A stretch of 21,230 nucleotides of DNA from Clostridia bacterium (GTDB lineage Bacteria; Bacillota_A; Clostridia; Christensenellales; CAG-138), in NCBI GenBank assembly GCA_017459315.1, contig JAFUDD010000426.1, positions 1 through 21,230 on the forward strand, written 5' to 3'. Below, piece by piece: positions 9,267 through 17,200 of this stretch (positions are counted from its first letter, which is position 1; each line of letters starts with the position of its first letter). The notes under the pieces are model-generated. The model was not told the origin of the DNA. It worked only from the letters and a program-made list of their open reading frames with translations, and did not search any database. The position numbers and the translations under genes were made by a program.

Positions 9267-9866
9267 TTACGCCGCCGCGCCGATCCGCGAAAGCAACAGC
9301 AGCAGCATGCAGAGCAGGAAAGTGCCGACGACCATCAGCGCAAAGCTGACATACCATTTGCCGTTCTTGTTGTAGCCGTAAAAATCCTCCCACCGCGCGG
9401 GCTTTCGCACGACGACCTGCCACAGATAGAATGCGCCGTACAGCAGCACCGGCACAAGGCCGAGCAGCGCGGTGCCGAAATGCAGCGCATAGTCGCGTTC
9501 CCCAAAGCAGAACGATCCGATGGCGAGCAGCGGCGCGATCAGATGCAGGTACAGATCCTGCCCTTGAAAGAGCACCTTATAGCCGAGCGTCGGGCCCAAG
9601 AACACCAGAACCGTGACAAGAGTGACGGCAACGGCAGCGGTGCCCATGTATTTCAAAAGCCACGCGCCATAAGCCATCGGCGCGCCCGGTGAAATCAGAA
9701 CGGCAAGCGCGCCCGCGGCACAGAGGATATTGGACAGCACGGTAAAATAGCGCAGCGCCGTAAAGCCGGTGGCAAAATCCCATTTCCGATCCTTTCGGAA
9801 ATAATGCAGCAGACATGCCTCCATGCCGCAGACCAGCACGGCGTTGATCAGCCGATCCAAAACCAT
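9267..9866 (-). CDS. Pr6Pr-like membrane protein
   Basis: A 199-residue protein with about six transmembrane segments. LRYFTVLSNIL near the N-terminus, LYLHLIAPLL in the middle and YGYNKNGKWY before the last helix resemble the F-T-x-x-SN and H-x-x-x-P signatures of the Pr6Pr (FAR-17a/AIG1-related) membrane family. In eukaryotic relatives some members are lipid hydrolases, but no function is established for the bacterial ones. The ATG at 9866 has an excellent ribosome-binding site (AGGAGGGGGCT directly upstream), which decides against the upstream in-frame start at 9890. It is first in a two-gene operon with the LtrA-family gene and has its own promoter. The family call rests on short motifs only. 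Confidence 0.6.
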   Translation of the reverse strand: MVLDRLINAVLVCGMEACLLHYFRKDRKWDFATGFTALRYFTVLSNILCAAGALAVLISPGAPMAYGAWLLKYMGTAAVAVTLVTVLVFLGPTLGYKVLFQGQDLYLHLIAPLLAIGSFCFGERDYALHFGTALLGLVPVLLYGAFYLWQVVVRKPARWEDFYGYNKNGKWYVSFALMVVGTFLLCMLLLLLSRIGAAA

Positions 9867-9911
9867 AGCCCCCTCCTGTTTCGATTGCAAACGATATATT
9901 TTGATATATAC

Positions 9912-9940
9912 AGTATAGCAAATTCGATCTGCGCAGACAA
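9912..9940 (-). promoter_or_regulatory. Promoter of the Pr6Pr-like/LtrA operon
   Basis: On the minus strand, TTGTCT (9940-9935) and TATACT (9917-9912) are separated by 17 bp, with TGC just before the -10 (extended -10). The downstream leader contains an AT-rich near-repeat of GATATAT that could be an operator. Confidence 0.7.
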
Positions 9941-10023
9941 CAAAAACCGCGCAATATTTTTACAGCGTTCATAATCCTGCGGCGCGGCGGCACAAGAAAA
10001 CAAAACAACCTTCCGAAAAGCCC

Positions 10024-10052
10024 TTGCCCGAACATGAATTTTCCTATATAAT
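10024..10052 (+). promoter_or_regulatory. Promoter of the DUF5058/M20 operon
   Basis: TTGCCC (10024-10029) and a perfect TATAAT (10047-10052) are 17 bp apart, about 60 bp upstream of the first start codon. It is divergent from the Pr6Pr-like promoter in the same intergenic region. Confidence 0.7.
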
Positions 10053-10114
10053 TTTATTCGGAACCGCAAAACAGTGCGATCCCGATTTTGAAAACGTGAC
10101 AAGGAGGACCTGCT

Positions 10115-10897
10115 ATGGAAATACTGTCCCAACTGAACAGTCCGTTCCTGTACGCGGTCTGCGGCGGCATCATTCTGTTTGTCGCGGTGATCTGCGTCGT
10201 CTTTGCCGTCCGCGCGTATCGGACGGGCAAGGCGCTCGGCATCGACACGGAAAAAATGAAGCGTGTGATCACGGCGAGCGCCACGTTTGCCGTTCTGCCG
10301 AGCATCGGCATCCTGCTCGGCGTGATCGCGCTGTCGGGCAGTCTCGGTACGCCGTGGCCGTGGCTGCGGCTGTCGGTGATCGGCGCGCTGCACTATGAAA
10401 CGCAGGTCGCGGAGGCGGCGGCGGAATCCGTCGGCATCGGCGGGCTGTCGCTTGCAAACATGACGCCGGAAGCGTTCTCCACGATTGCGCTGCTGATGAG
10501 CTTTTGCATTATGTGGGGCATGGTGCTGGTGATCTTTAACGGCAAGGCATATTCCAAACGCCTTGCCGCGCCCAAGACGCTCGAAAGAGACGCGGCCTCC
10601 GGCAAAAAGAAGGGCGGGCTTGCCGCCTTCGGCGACAGCGCCATGACGGCAATGTTCATCGGCCTCGTTTCGGCGTATATCGCCAGCTATATCGGGCAGA
10701 TCGTTTCGGGCAACGGCTTGTTCACGTTCACCGGCAGCTGGCTTCCGCTGGCGGTGGCGGTCGTGGCCGCGCTCGCAATGGCGGTGTTTATCAAGATCAA
10801 GGAAGCGAAGCACGCGGACTGGATCGACAGCTTTTCCGTTGCGGGGAGCATGCTGATTGCAATGACCGCGGCGATCTTCCTCGGCAAGCTGCTGTAA
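10115..10897 (+). CDS. DUF5058 family membrane protein
   Basis: A 260-residue integral membrane protein with about six hydrophobic segments. LPSIGILLGVIALSG at 61-74 followed by GTPWPWLRLSVIG (78-90) and a YE pair is the conserved core I associate with the DUF5058 family of Clostridia. The start has a strong AAGGAGG site. It heads an operon: the next gene starts 13 bp after this stop and the third overlaps the second by ATGA. Because the operon ends in a membrane-anchored M20 hydrolase, I infer that this protein and its partner form a permease for a peptide or acylated amino acid cleaved by the M20 enzyme, by analogy with AbgT next to AbgA/B. No transport motif is visible, and the family's function is uncharacterised to my knowledge. 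Confidence 0.78.
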   Translation: MEILSQLNSPFLYAVCGGIILFVAVICVVFAVRAYRTGKALGIDTEKMKRVITASATFAVLPSIGILLGVIALSGSLGTPWPWLRLSVIGALHYETQVAEAAAESVGIGGLSLANMTPEAFSTIALLMSFCIMWGMVLVIFNGKAYSKRLAAPKTLERDAASGKKKGGLAAFGDSAMTAMFIGLVSAYIASYIGQIVSGNGLFTFTGSWLPLAVAVVAALAMAVFIKIKEAKHADWIDSFSVAGSMLIAMTAAIFLGKLL

Positions 10898-10910
10898 GGG
10901 GGTGAACGGC

Positions 10911-11612
10911 ATGAAGGAATCCATGAACCGACAGGAAGCGTATGAAAGCTACCTCAACACGACGCACACACTCGGCCGTATCCTGACCGCGGCTGTACTG
11001 GTGCTGCTGCTCGCCGCGCCGTTTGTCATCGGCGTTTACCTCGGCGCGCTGCCGAATATCCCCGCCGCGATGAAGGCGTTCGTCGGCGTCGGGCTCGTCT
11101 ACCTCATCAGCGGCATCGTAGAATACCTGATTTACGTGCCGATGCTTGGGGCGGGCGGCAGCTACCTCGCGTTCATCACCGGCAATCTGATCAACATGAA
11201 AATCCCGTGCGCGATCAACGCCCGCGACATCGTCGGCGTCAAGAGCGGCACGCCGGAAAATGAGATCATTGCGACGCTGTCGATTGCCACCTCCTCGCTT
11301 GTGACGATTGTGGTGCTTGCGCTCGGCGTGCTGCTGATGATCCCGCTGCAGCCGATCCTGCAATCCCCGACGCTGCAGCCCGCGTTTGAGAACGTCGTTC
11401 CCGCACTGTTCGGCGCGATGGCCTGCAAGTATTACCGCTCCAACCGCGTCGTCGCGCTGATCGTGCTCGGCGTGATGTCGCTGCTATTCGTGCTGGTGCC
11501 GTCCTTGATCGGTTCCACAAGCATGATGGTGATTCCGAGCGGCGGTCTTGCGATCCTGCTGGCCTACCTCAGCTTCCGCAAGCAGCAGAAAAACGGGGAG
11601 GTGTCCGCATGA
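10911..11612 (+). CDS. Membrane partner of the DUF5058 protein, family not recognised
   Basis: A 233-residue protein with about six hydrophobic segments. Conserved-looking stretches include YVPMLGAGGSYLAFITGN and MKIPCAINARDIVGVKSGTPENEI, a polar loop of the kind that sits between helices in transporters. The ATG at 10911 is preferred because AGGGGGTGA lies at ideal spacing upstream; the GTG at 10902 is part of that Shine-Dalgarno site, not a likely start. The last codons overlap the M20 peptidase start (ATGA at 11609-11612), so translation is probably coupled and the two proteins made in fixed ratio. Similar size and strict linkage to the DUF5058 gene suggest a heteromeric membrane complex. 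The substrate is unknown. Confidence 0.7.
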   Translation: MKESMNRQEAYESYLNTTHTLGRILTAAVLVLLLAAPFVIGVYLGALPNIPAAMKAFVGVGLVYLISGIVEYLIYVPMLGAGGSYLAFITGNLINMKIPCAINARDIVGVKSGTPENEIIATLSIATSSLVTIVVLALGVLLMIPLQPILQSPTLQPAFENVVPALFGAMACKYYRSNRVVALIVLGVMSLLFVLVPSLIGSTSMMVIPSGGLAILLAYLSFRKQQKNGEVSA

Positions 11613-13045
11613 TCGTACTGTATCTTCTGCTTGGCGCGCTCGGCGTCTTGCTGCTGCTGGTGCTGATCGCCGTGCTCCGCACGCTGCTGACGGGCAGCAA
11701 GACCGCCGACTGGGAGCCTCGCCGCGACCCCGTGCGCGAAAAGGCGTATGCGGAAAAGCTCGCCGAAATGGTGCGGTATGAGACGGTTTCGTATAAGGGG
11801 CAGATACAGCGTGAAAAGTTTCTCGGCTTCCACGCGCTGCTCGAAACGCTGTTCCCGCTTGTACATGCGAACCTTGAAAAGACCGAGATCGACGGCAGCC
11901 TGCTCTATTATTGGAAAGGCCGTCGCCACGACAAGCCGATTGTCCTGATGGGGCATCAGGATGTTGTTCCCGCGGAGGGCAAATGGCAGCATGAGCCGTT
12001 TTCCGGCGACATCGAGGACGGCAAGGTGTGGGGCCGCGGCAGCGCCGACACGAAATGCTCGGTCATGGCGTTTTTGCAGGCGGTCGAGGAGCTGCTGGCC
12101 GAGGGCTATGTGCCGGAGCAGGACGTGTACTTGTCGTCGTCCAACACAGAGGAGATCGGCGAGGAGGGCTGTCCGAAGCTCGTGCGGGAAATGGAACGGC
12201 GCGGCGTGAAGCCGTATTTGGTCAACGACGAGGGAGGCTCGATCGTGACCGAGCCGATGGCGGGGCTGAAGGGCAATTTTGCGATGGTCGGCGTGCTCGA
12301 AAAAGGACAGGGCAATCTGCAGATCGTCGCGCGGTCGAACGGCGGCCATTCCAGCTATCCGCCGAAGAATTCTCCGATCGTGCGGCTGTCGAAATTCGTC
12401 TGTGATCTCGATAAGCACAGTCCGATGCGCTCCGAAATGAACCGGCAGGCGGCGGAGATGTTTACCAATATGGCGCCCTACGGCCCGTTCTGGATGCGGC
12501 TGCTGTTCGGGAACCTGTGGCTGTTCAAGCCGCTGCTCGTTTTGCTGATGCCGTCGATTTCCGCACAGGCCGCGGCGCTGCTGCGCACGACCGTCGCGCC
12601 GACGATGCAGACCGGCTCGGACGGCTGCAACGTCCTCCCGCAGGAGGCGACGCTGACGCTGAACCTGCGCTACATCCCGCATCAGAACATGGAGGAAAGC
12701 AACGCGGCGATCATCGCGCTTGCGAAAAAGTACGATCTCGAGGTGCGCGTGCTCGACGCCTACCCGTCTTGCGAGCCGGTCGATTCCGGCAGCGAGGCGT
12801 TCCGGTTCGTGACCGAAACGATCCAGGAGGTATTCCCCAAGCTGCCCGTGATCCCATACGTAATGACCGGCGGTACCGATGCGCGCCACTATCAGCGGAT
12901 CTGTCCGGACTGCATCCGCTTCTCCCCGGTCGTTTACGGTCCTGCGCAGATGAAGGGCATGCACGGCCTGAACGAAAATCTCGACACCTACAGTCTGCCC
13001 GGCGCGGTCGATTATTACAAGATGCTGATCCGGAAAAACCGGTAA
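11609..13045 (+). CDS. M20 family metallopeptidase, N-terminally membrane-anchored (PM20D1/ArgE-DapE-CPG2-like)
   Basis: A 478-residue di-zinc hydrolase. A single N-terminal helix (residues 3-27) anchors it in the membrane. The M20 metal and catalytic residues are all visible: His116 and Asp118 (GHQDVVP), bridging Asp147 (GRGSADTK), general base Glu181 with ligand Glu182 (NTEEIGEEG), Asp207 (NDEGG) and His452 (MHGLNE). The insertion between about 240 and 370 is the dimerisation lid found in these enzymes. M20 enzymes remove an amino acid or acyl group from small peptides, N-acyl amino acids or carbamates. The PM20D1-like length and membrane anchor fit a dipeptide or N-acyl amino acid hydrolase. 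It is the third gene of the DUF5058 operon and would process what that putative permease handles. Which side of the membrane it faces is not decided by the sequence. Confidence 0.88.
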   Translation: MIVLYLLLGALGVLLLLVLIAVLRTLLTGSKTADWEPRRDPVREKAYAEKLAEMVRYETVSYKGQIQREKFLGFHALLETLFPLVHANLEKTEIDGSLLYYWKGRRHDKPIVLMGHQDVVPAEGKWQHEPFSGDIEDGKVWGRGSADTKCSVMAFLQAVEELLAEGYVPEQDVYLSSSNTEEIGEEGCPKLVREMERRGVKPYLVNDEGGSIVTEPMAGLKGNFAMVGVLEKGQGNLQIVARSNGGHSSYPPKNSPIVRLSKFVCDLDKHSPMRSEMNRQAAEMFTNMAPYGPFWMRLLFGNLWLFKPLLVLLMPSISAQAAALLRTTVAPTMQTGSDGCNVLPQEATLTLNLRYIPHQNMEESNAAIIALAKKYDLEVRVLDAYPSCEPVDSGSEAFRFVTETIQEVFPKLPVIPYVMTGGTDARHYQRICPDCIRFSPVVYGPAQMKGMHGLNENLDTYSLPGAVDYYKMLIRKNR

Positions 13046-13471
13046 ACAGAATCGTGCCTATATGCCGTGTCCCACGACGATTCGTCTTTACGGATTTGCG
13101 GGGTGCGGCATTTTGCCGGAAATGGGGTGGACGTGGATAGTATCGGGATAATAAGCTGTTTTTGTATGTTAAATAAGAAATAATTGCGAATTTTAGTGTC
13201 AAGGCATTGCATGCTTTCTGTGAAATGCGATATACTGTCATGCGTAAAAGTGTCCACAGCTTTTTTCGTGTACTCGAAAACGGCTGAGGGAAATCTTTTA
13301 TATATCATGTTGCAAAATAACGGATATTTTGACGGCTTTATTGATGCTGACTGTGCTATGCTAACGCAAATTAGCATGCCGTACTGGCGGCCATTTTCGC
13401 CGGCAGCTGGCACGATTATCGCGCACCGCCGGTCGACACGTGAAAATGCGATAGAATAAAGGAACATAACC
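13046..13471. other. Intergenic region without a gene; weak hairpin and a regulatory element
   Basis: This 426-bp gap is more AT-rich than its flanks and carries no convincing coding frame. GAATCGT (13049-13055) can pair with ACGATTC (13077-13083), a poor terminator candidate for the M20 operon. TTGCAT (13207-13212) and TATACT (13231-13236) with an 18-bp spacer could be a promoter. The element at 13329-13362 is described separately. The roughly 100-nt leader after it contains GC-rich inverted repeats near 13385-13415. Confidence 0.5.
13329..13362 (+). promoter_or_regulatory. Promoter-like element shared with the sortase gene, copy 1
   Basis: TTGACGGCTTTATTGAT (13329-13345) is followed by TATGCT (13357-13362), with 22 bp between TTGACG and the -10-like hexamer. 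The same arrangement occurs at 14167-14200. The spacing is too long for an ordinary -35/-10 pair, so the first half may be an activator site. It lies about 110 bp upstream of the SipA-like start. Confidence 0.5.
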
Positions 13472-14122
13472 ATGGAAGACGTGATCACAACCATCTCCGA
13501 AGAGCCCGTCGAAGCGGCGCCGGAAACCCCGGCCGCCGACGAAGCTGCGGATAAGGCAAAGCTGACGGAGAAAAAACAAAAGAAGCTGCAGAAGCGGATT
13601 CACAGCAGCGAGCGCGGGGTCAAGTCGTATCAGTATTTTCTGCTGCGGGTATTGATCTTTATTGTCGTGGTCTGGGTGCTGTTCTTCAAGATCATCGGCA
13701 TCGTGATCAACCCGACCGAGGATATGTATCCGCGTGTGGATGCGGGCGATATGGTGCTGTTCTACCGGCTCGATCGCGACGTTTCGGCGCAGGATGTCAT
13801 CGTCATTGAAAAAGCGACGCCGGATCAGCCGGAGCCGCAGATCATGGTGCTGCGCGTTGTGGCCGTCACCGGCGATACCGTGGAGATTTCGGAGGGCGAA
13901 CGTCTGATCGTCAACGGCAACACGATGATCGAGAAGAATATCTTCTACCCCACGCCGCGCTATGAAGGCTTTGTCGAGTATCCGCTCACGCTCGGCGAGG
14001 ATGAATGCTTCGTCCTGGCGGACAGCCGCGACGGCGGCAGCGACAGCCGCTATTTCGGCGTCGTGAAAAAGAGCGAGATTCTCGGCTCGGTCATCACCAT
14101 CGTTCGTCGGAATCAGCTTTAA
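13472..14122 (+). CDS. Signal peptidase I-like protein without catalytic residues (SipA-like, pilus accessory)
   Basis: A 216-residue S26-family protein: an acidic, charged N-terminus (1-50), one transmembrane helix (about 55-79), then an extracellular SPase I fold. The box that normally reads S-M-x-P reads D84-M85-Y86-P87, so the nucleophile Ser is Asp. The box normally reading K-R-V-V-x-x-x-G-D reads L127-R128-V129-V130 before GD, so the catalytic Lys is Leu. The rest of the fold is kept: AGDMVL (91-96), VNG (147-149) and the DSR-GGSDSR-FG block (184-196). Such a protein cannot use the Ser/Lys mechanism. In the S. pyogenes pilus protein SipA the Ser is likewise Asp and the Lys is lost, and that protein is needed for pilus assembly by a class B sortase. 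The class B sortase gene directly downstream supports the same role here. AAAGGAA precedes the ATG. Confidence 0.82.
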   Translation: MEDVITTISEEPVEAAPETPAADEAADKAKLTEKKQKKLQKRIHSSERGVKSYQYFLLRVLIFIVVVWVLFFKIIGIVINPTEDMYPRVDAGDMVLFYRLDRDVSAQDVIVIEKATPDQPEPQIMVLRVVAVTGDTVEISEGERLIVNGNTMIEKNIFYPTPRYEGFVEYPLTLGEDECFVLADSRDGGSDSRYFGVVKKSEILGSVITIVRRNQL

Positions 14123-14166
14123 GCGTTAACAAGAAAATTTAAATTTGCACAAAACAATCATCATTA

Positions 14167-14200
14167 TTGACGGTTTTATAGATACACGGCGTGGTATACT
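14167..14200 (+). promoter_or_regulatory. Promoter-like element shared with the SipA-like gene, copy 2
   Basis: TTGACGGTTTTATAGAT (14167-14183) and TATACT (14195-14200) repeat the element at 13329-13362 with the same 22-bp interval. It lies 45 bp after the SipA-like stop and about 70 bp before the sortase start, with no terminator between the two genes, so the sortase may be read both from here and from upstream. Confidence 0.55.
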
Positions 14201-14218
14201 GACCGTGGAAACCGAAAA

Positions 14219-14235
14219 TGCGGCAAGCTGCCGCA
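14219..14235 (+). repeat. Perfect 7-bp inverted repeat in the sortase leader
   Basis: TGCGGCA and TGCCGCA flank a 3-nt loop just downstream of the expected transcription start. No T-run follows, so it is not a terminator. It could stabilise the transcript or bind a protein. Confidence 0.5.
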
Positions 14236-14268
14236 AAAGAGTTTACCGAAGAAAGGAGGAACAGGCAA

Positions 14269-17200
14269 ATGGAAACGCACACAGATGATTTTCATGAGCC
14301 CGAACCGCACAAAGCAACACCGAAGTCGGTGATCGCCGCTGTGCTGAATCGGGTTTCCGAGCTTGGCACCTCCGTTTTGTCGCTGCTGTCGGGTCTGCTC
14401 GCAGCCGCACTGATCTTGTATTCGAGCTACGTGCTCTACGATACGTTCTACACCTCCGAGTCCGCGCGATCAAGCTGGGAGCTGCTGCAGTATAAGCCGG
14501 AAATCATCGACAACAACCCGAAGCCGCTTTCCGGCGAAAACCTGCTGACGACGATCAACAGCCAGTATCGCGCGTGGCTGACGATTGAGGATACGAACAT
14601 CGACTACCCGATGGTGCAGGGCGAGAACGATCTGTACTACGCGAGCCACGACATCTATGGCAACGTGTCCCTGACCGGCGCGATCTATCTGGCAGCCGGC
14701 AACAACGGCGACCTGTCCGATTCCTACAACATCGTATACGGTCACCACATGGACAACGGCGCAATGTTCGGCGCGCTCGACGCCTATACCGACGAAGCGT
14801 ATTACAACAGCCACCGCGAAGGCATCATCGTTTCGCGCTCGGCGGTGTTCGATCTCTATGCGTTCGCAGTCGTCAAGACCGACGCCTACCAGAGCCGGAT
14901 CTACTCGGTTGGCGACCGCATGGACGAGGTAATTGATTTCATCTCGACGGCGGATGGCACGGGCGATACGACGACGCTGTTCTACGATGCGGCGACGGCG
15001 GACGAGGCAACGAAGGTTGTGGCGCTCTCCACCTGCGCAGCGGCGAACACAAACGGACGCTTGGTCGTGTTCTTCGCTGCCAAGCAGCGGAATCTGATCA
15101 CGGTCGAGGCGCAGGGCTATGAGGACACGTATGATGCGCTGCCGCACAGCCTGACCTACACAACGAACTACCCGGACGATACCGTTGTGGAATTCTCCAC
15201 CGACGGCGGCGTGACCTGGTCGGCGCAGACGCCTTCGATCAAGGACGCCGGCGAGGTTGAGGTGCAGATCCGTGTCACGAATGACACCTACGGCCGCGCG
15301 ACCACGAGCGTCACGCTCAAGGTGAATCCGGCGCCGGTAACGGTGCGGGCAACGGATTCCGAAAAGGTCTACGGCGAAACCGATCCGTCCTTTGCGGCGA
15401 CGGTCGAGGGCGTGCTGGACAATGCGACGATTGCGTACACCGTGACGCGTCCCGGTGCGGGTACCGACGAGAACGTCGGCTCGTACCCCGATGCCATCGT
15501 GCCTTCCGGCGACGAGCGGCAGGGCAACTATACGGTGACGTTCGTTCCGGCGGACTTCACGATCCATTCGGCGCGGACGATGGTTCTCAGCGTGACTGGC
15601 TACGAGGGCGTTTACGACGCCGAATCGCATCCGGTGAGCGCGGTGCCGAGCGTGCCCGAGGGTACGACGATCGAGTATTCGATCGACGGCGGCAATACAT
15701 GGACGACGGAAGTTCCCGCGATCCGGAATGTCGGCACGGTCGATATACTGGTTCGCGCAACGAACCCGAACTATGAGACGGTTACGGCTTCGACGACGCT
15801 GACTGTCACGCCGAAGGCGGTCACGGTGAGCGCGAACCCGGCAAACAAGGTTTACGGCACGGACGATCCGCGCTTCAGCGGCACCGTCAGCGGTACCGTC
15901 GATGATTTCCGCATCGTGTATACGGTTACACGTCCCGGTGCAGGCACCGACGAGGATGTGAACACGTATGACGACGCAATCGTTCCGAGTGGCGAACAGA
16001 CGCAGGGCAACTACACCGTCACGTTCGTTCCGGCAGACTTCGAAATCACGCCGGCCGATACGCTGACGCTGGAGGCAACCGGTTATGACGGCGTCTATGA
16101 CGCACAGGCGCACGCCGTCGAAGCGACGGTGAATGTACCCGCCGGCACGGTGATCGAGTATTCGACCGACGACGGCGCGACGTGGACGACAACGCCGCCG
16201 AGCATTACGAATGTCGGTACCGTAACGGTGCAGGTTCGCGCAACGAACCGGAACTATGACACCGTGACGGAAACCGTCACGCTGAACGTCACCCCGGCGC
16301 CCGTGGTCGTTACGGCGAACGCGAGCAACAAGGTGTTCGGCGAAGAGGATCCGCAGTTCACGGCAGGCGTGAGCGGCGTGATCGACGGTTTCGAGATCGT
16401 TTACACCGTCACGCGTCCCGACGCGGGCACCGATGAGGCTGTCGGTATATACCCGAACGCAATCGTGGCGAGCGGTGAAACGACGCAGGGCAACTATTCC
16501 GTGACGTACGTGAATGCGGACTTCACGATTGCATCGGCGCAGGGCCTTGCGCTCTATGCCGAGGGCTACACCGGCTTCTATGACGGAACGGCGCATCCTG
16601 TTGTGGCAAGTGCAACGACGCCGGACGGCGGTGACGCGTCGCAGACGGTCATCGAGTATTCGACCGACGGCGGCAGAACGTGGTCCACGACGGTTCCGAC
16701 GATCACGAATGTCGGCAATGTGACGGTGCAGGTGCGGGCATCGAATCCGGACTATGCACCGGTCGAAGCGACGGTCACGCTGCATATTGATCCGCGCACA
16801 GTCGTTGTGACGGTGAACAATGTCAGTAAGCTGGCCGGCAATCCGGATCCCGAATGGTCGGTGACGATAGAGGGCTTGCTGGACGGGGACACGGTGGACT
16901 ACACCGTTTCGCGCGACGAAGGCGAAGAGCCCGGCTCCTATGCGCTCACTCCGACGGGTGCGGCGGTACAGGGCAATTACCGTGTGCTGTATAACCCCGG
17001 CATGCTGCGCATCATCAATAATCCGAATCCGACGCCTGTCGGGCCGATCGATGAACCGGGCGACGATGATGACGATATTGACGAGATCGATGATCCCGAA
17101 CCGCCTTTGGCGGCCGTGACGAGAATATTCAGACCGCGCGGCATCAAGGGCCGTCCCGCTTGGGCGCTTGTGAACCTGATCTGCCTGATCCTTACGTTCT

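Noticed and set aside
9250..9423. N-terminal extension of the LtrA-family protein
   Set aside because: It overlaps the C-terminal coding part of the upstream operon gene and has no membrane or family signature; the start at 9249 has an AAAGGAG site.
9891..9911. AT-rich repeat near the Pr6Pr-like promoter as a dedicated operator
   Set aside because: The GATATAT near-repeat is too short and simple in an AT-rich leader to support a regulator site.
9848..10924. 358-codon minus-strand frame spanning the divergent promoters and the DUF5058 gene
   Set aside because: It crosses two good promoters and is antisense to a membrane protein with family motifs.
11564..12964. 466-codon minus-strand open frame opposite the M20 peptidase
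   Set aside because: Arg/His-rich, no domain, and the plus strand encodes all M20 ligands in order.
13472..14122. Functional type I signal peptidase (LepB)
   Set aside because: Both catalytic residues are replaced (Asp84 and Leu127), so a housekeeping protease role is unlikely.
14470..16785. 771-codon minus-strand open frame opposite the sortase repeats
   Set aside because: The product is an Arg/His/Val-rich repeat that mirrors the MBG repeats read backwards. Long open antisense frames are expected in GC-rich repetitive genes.
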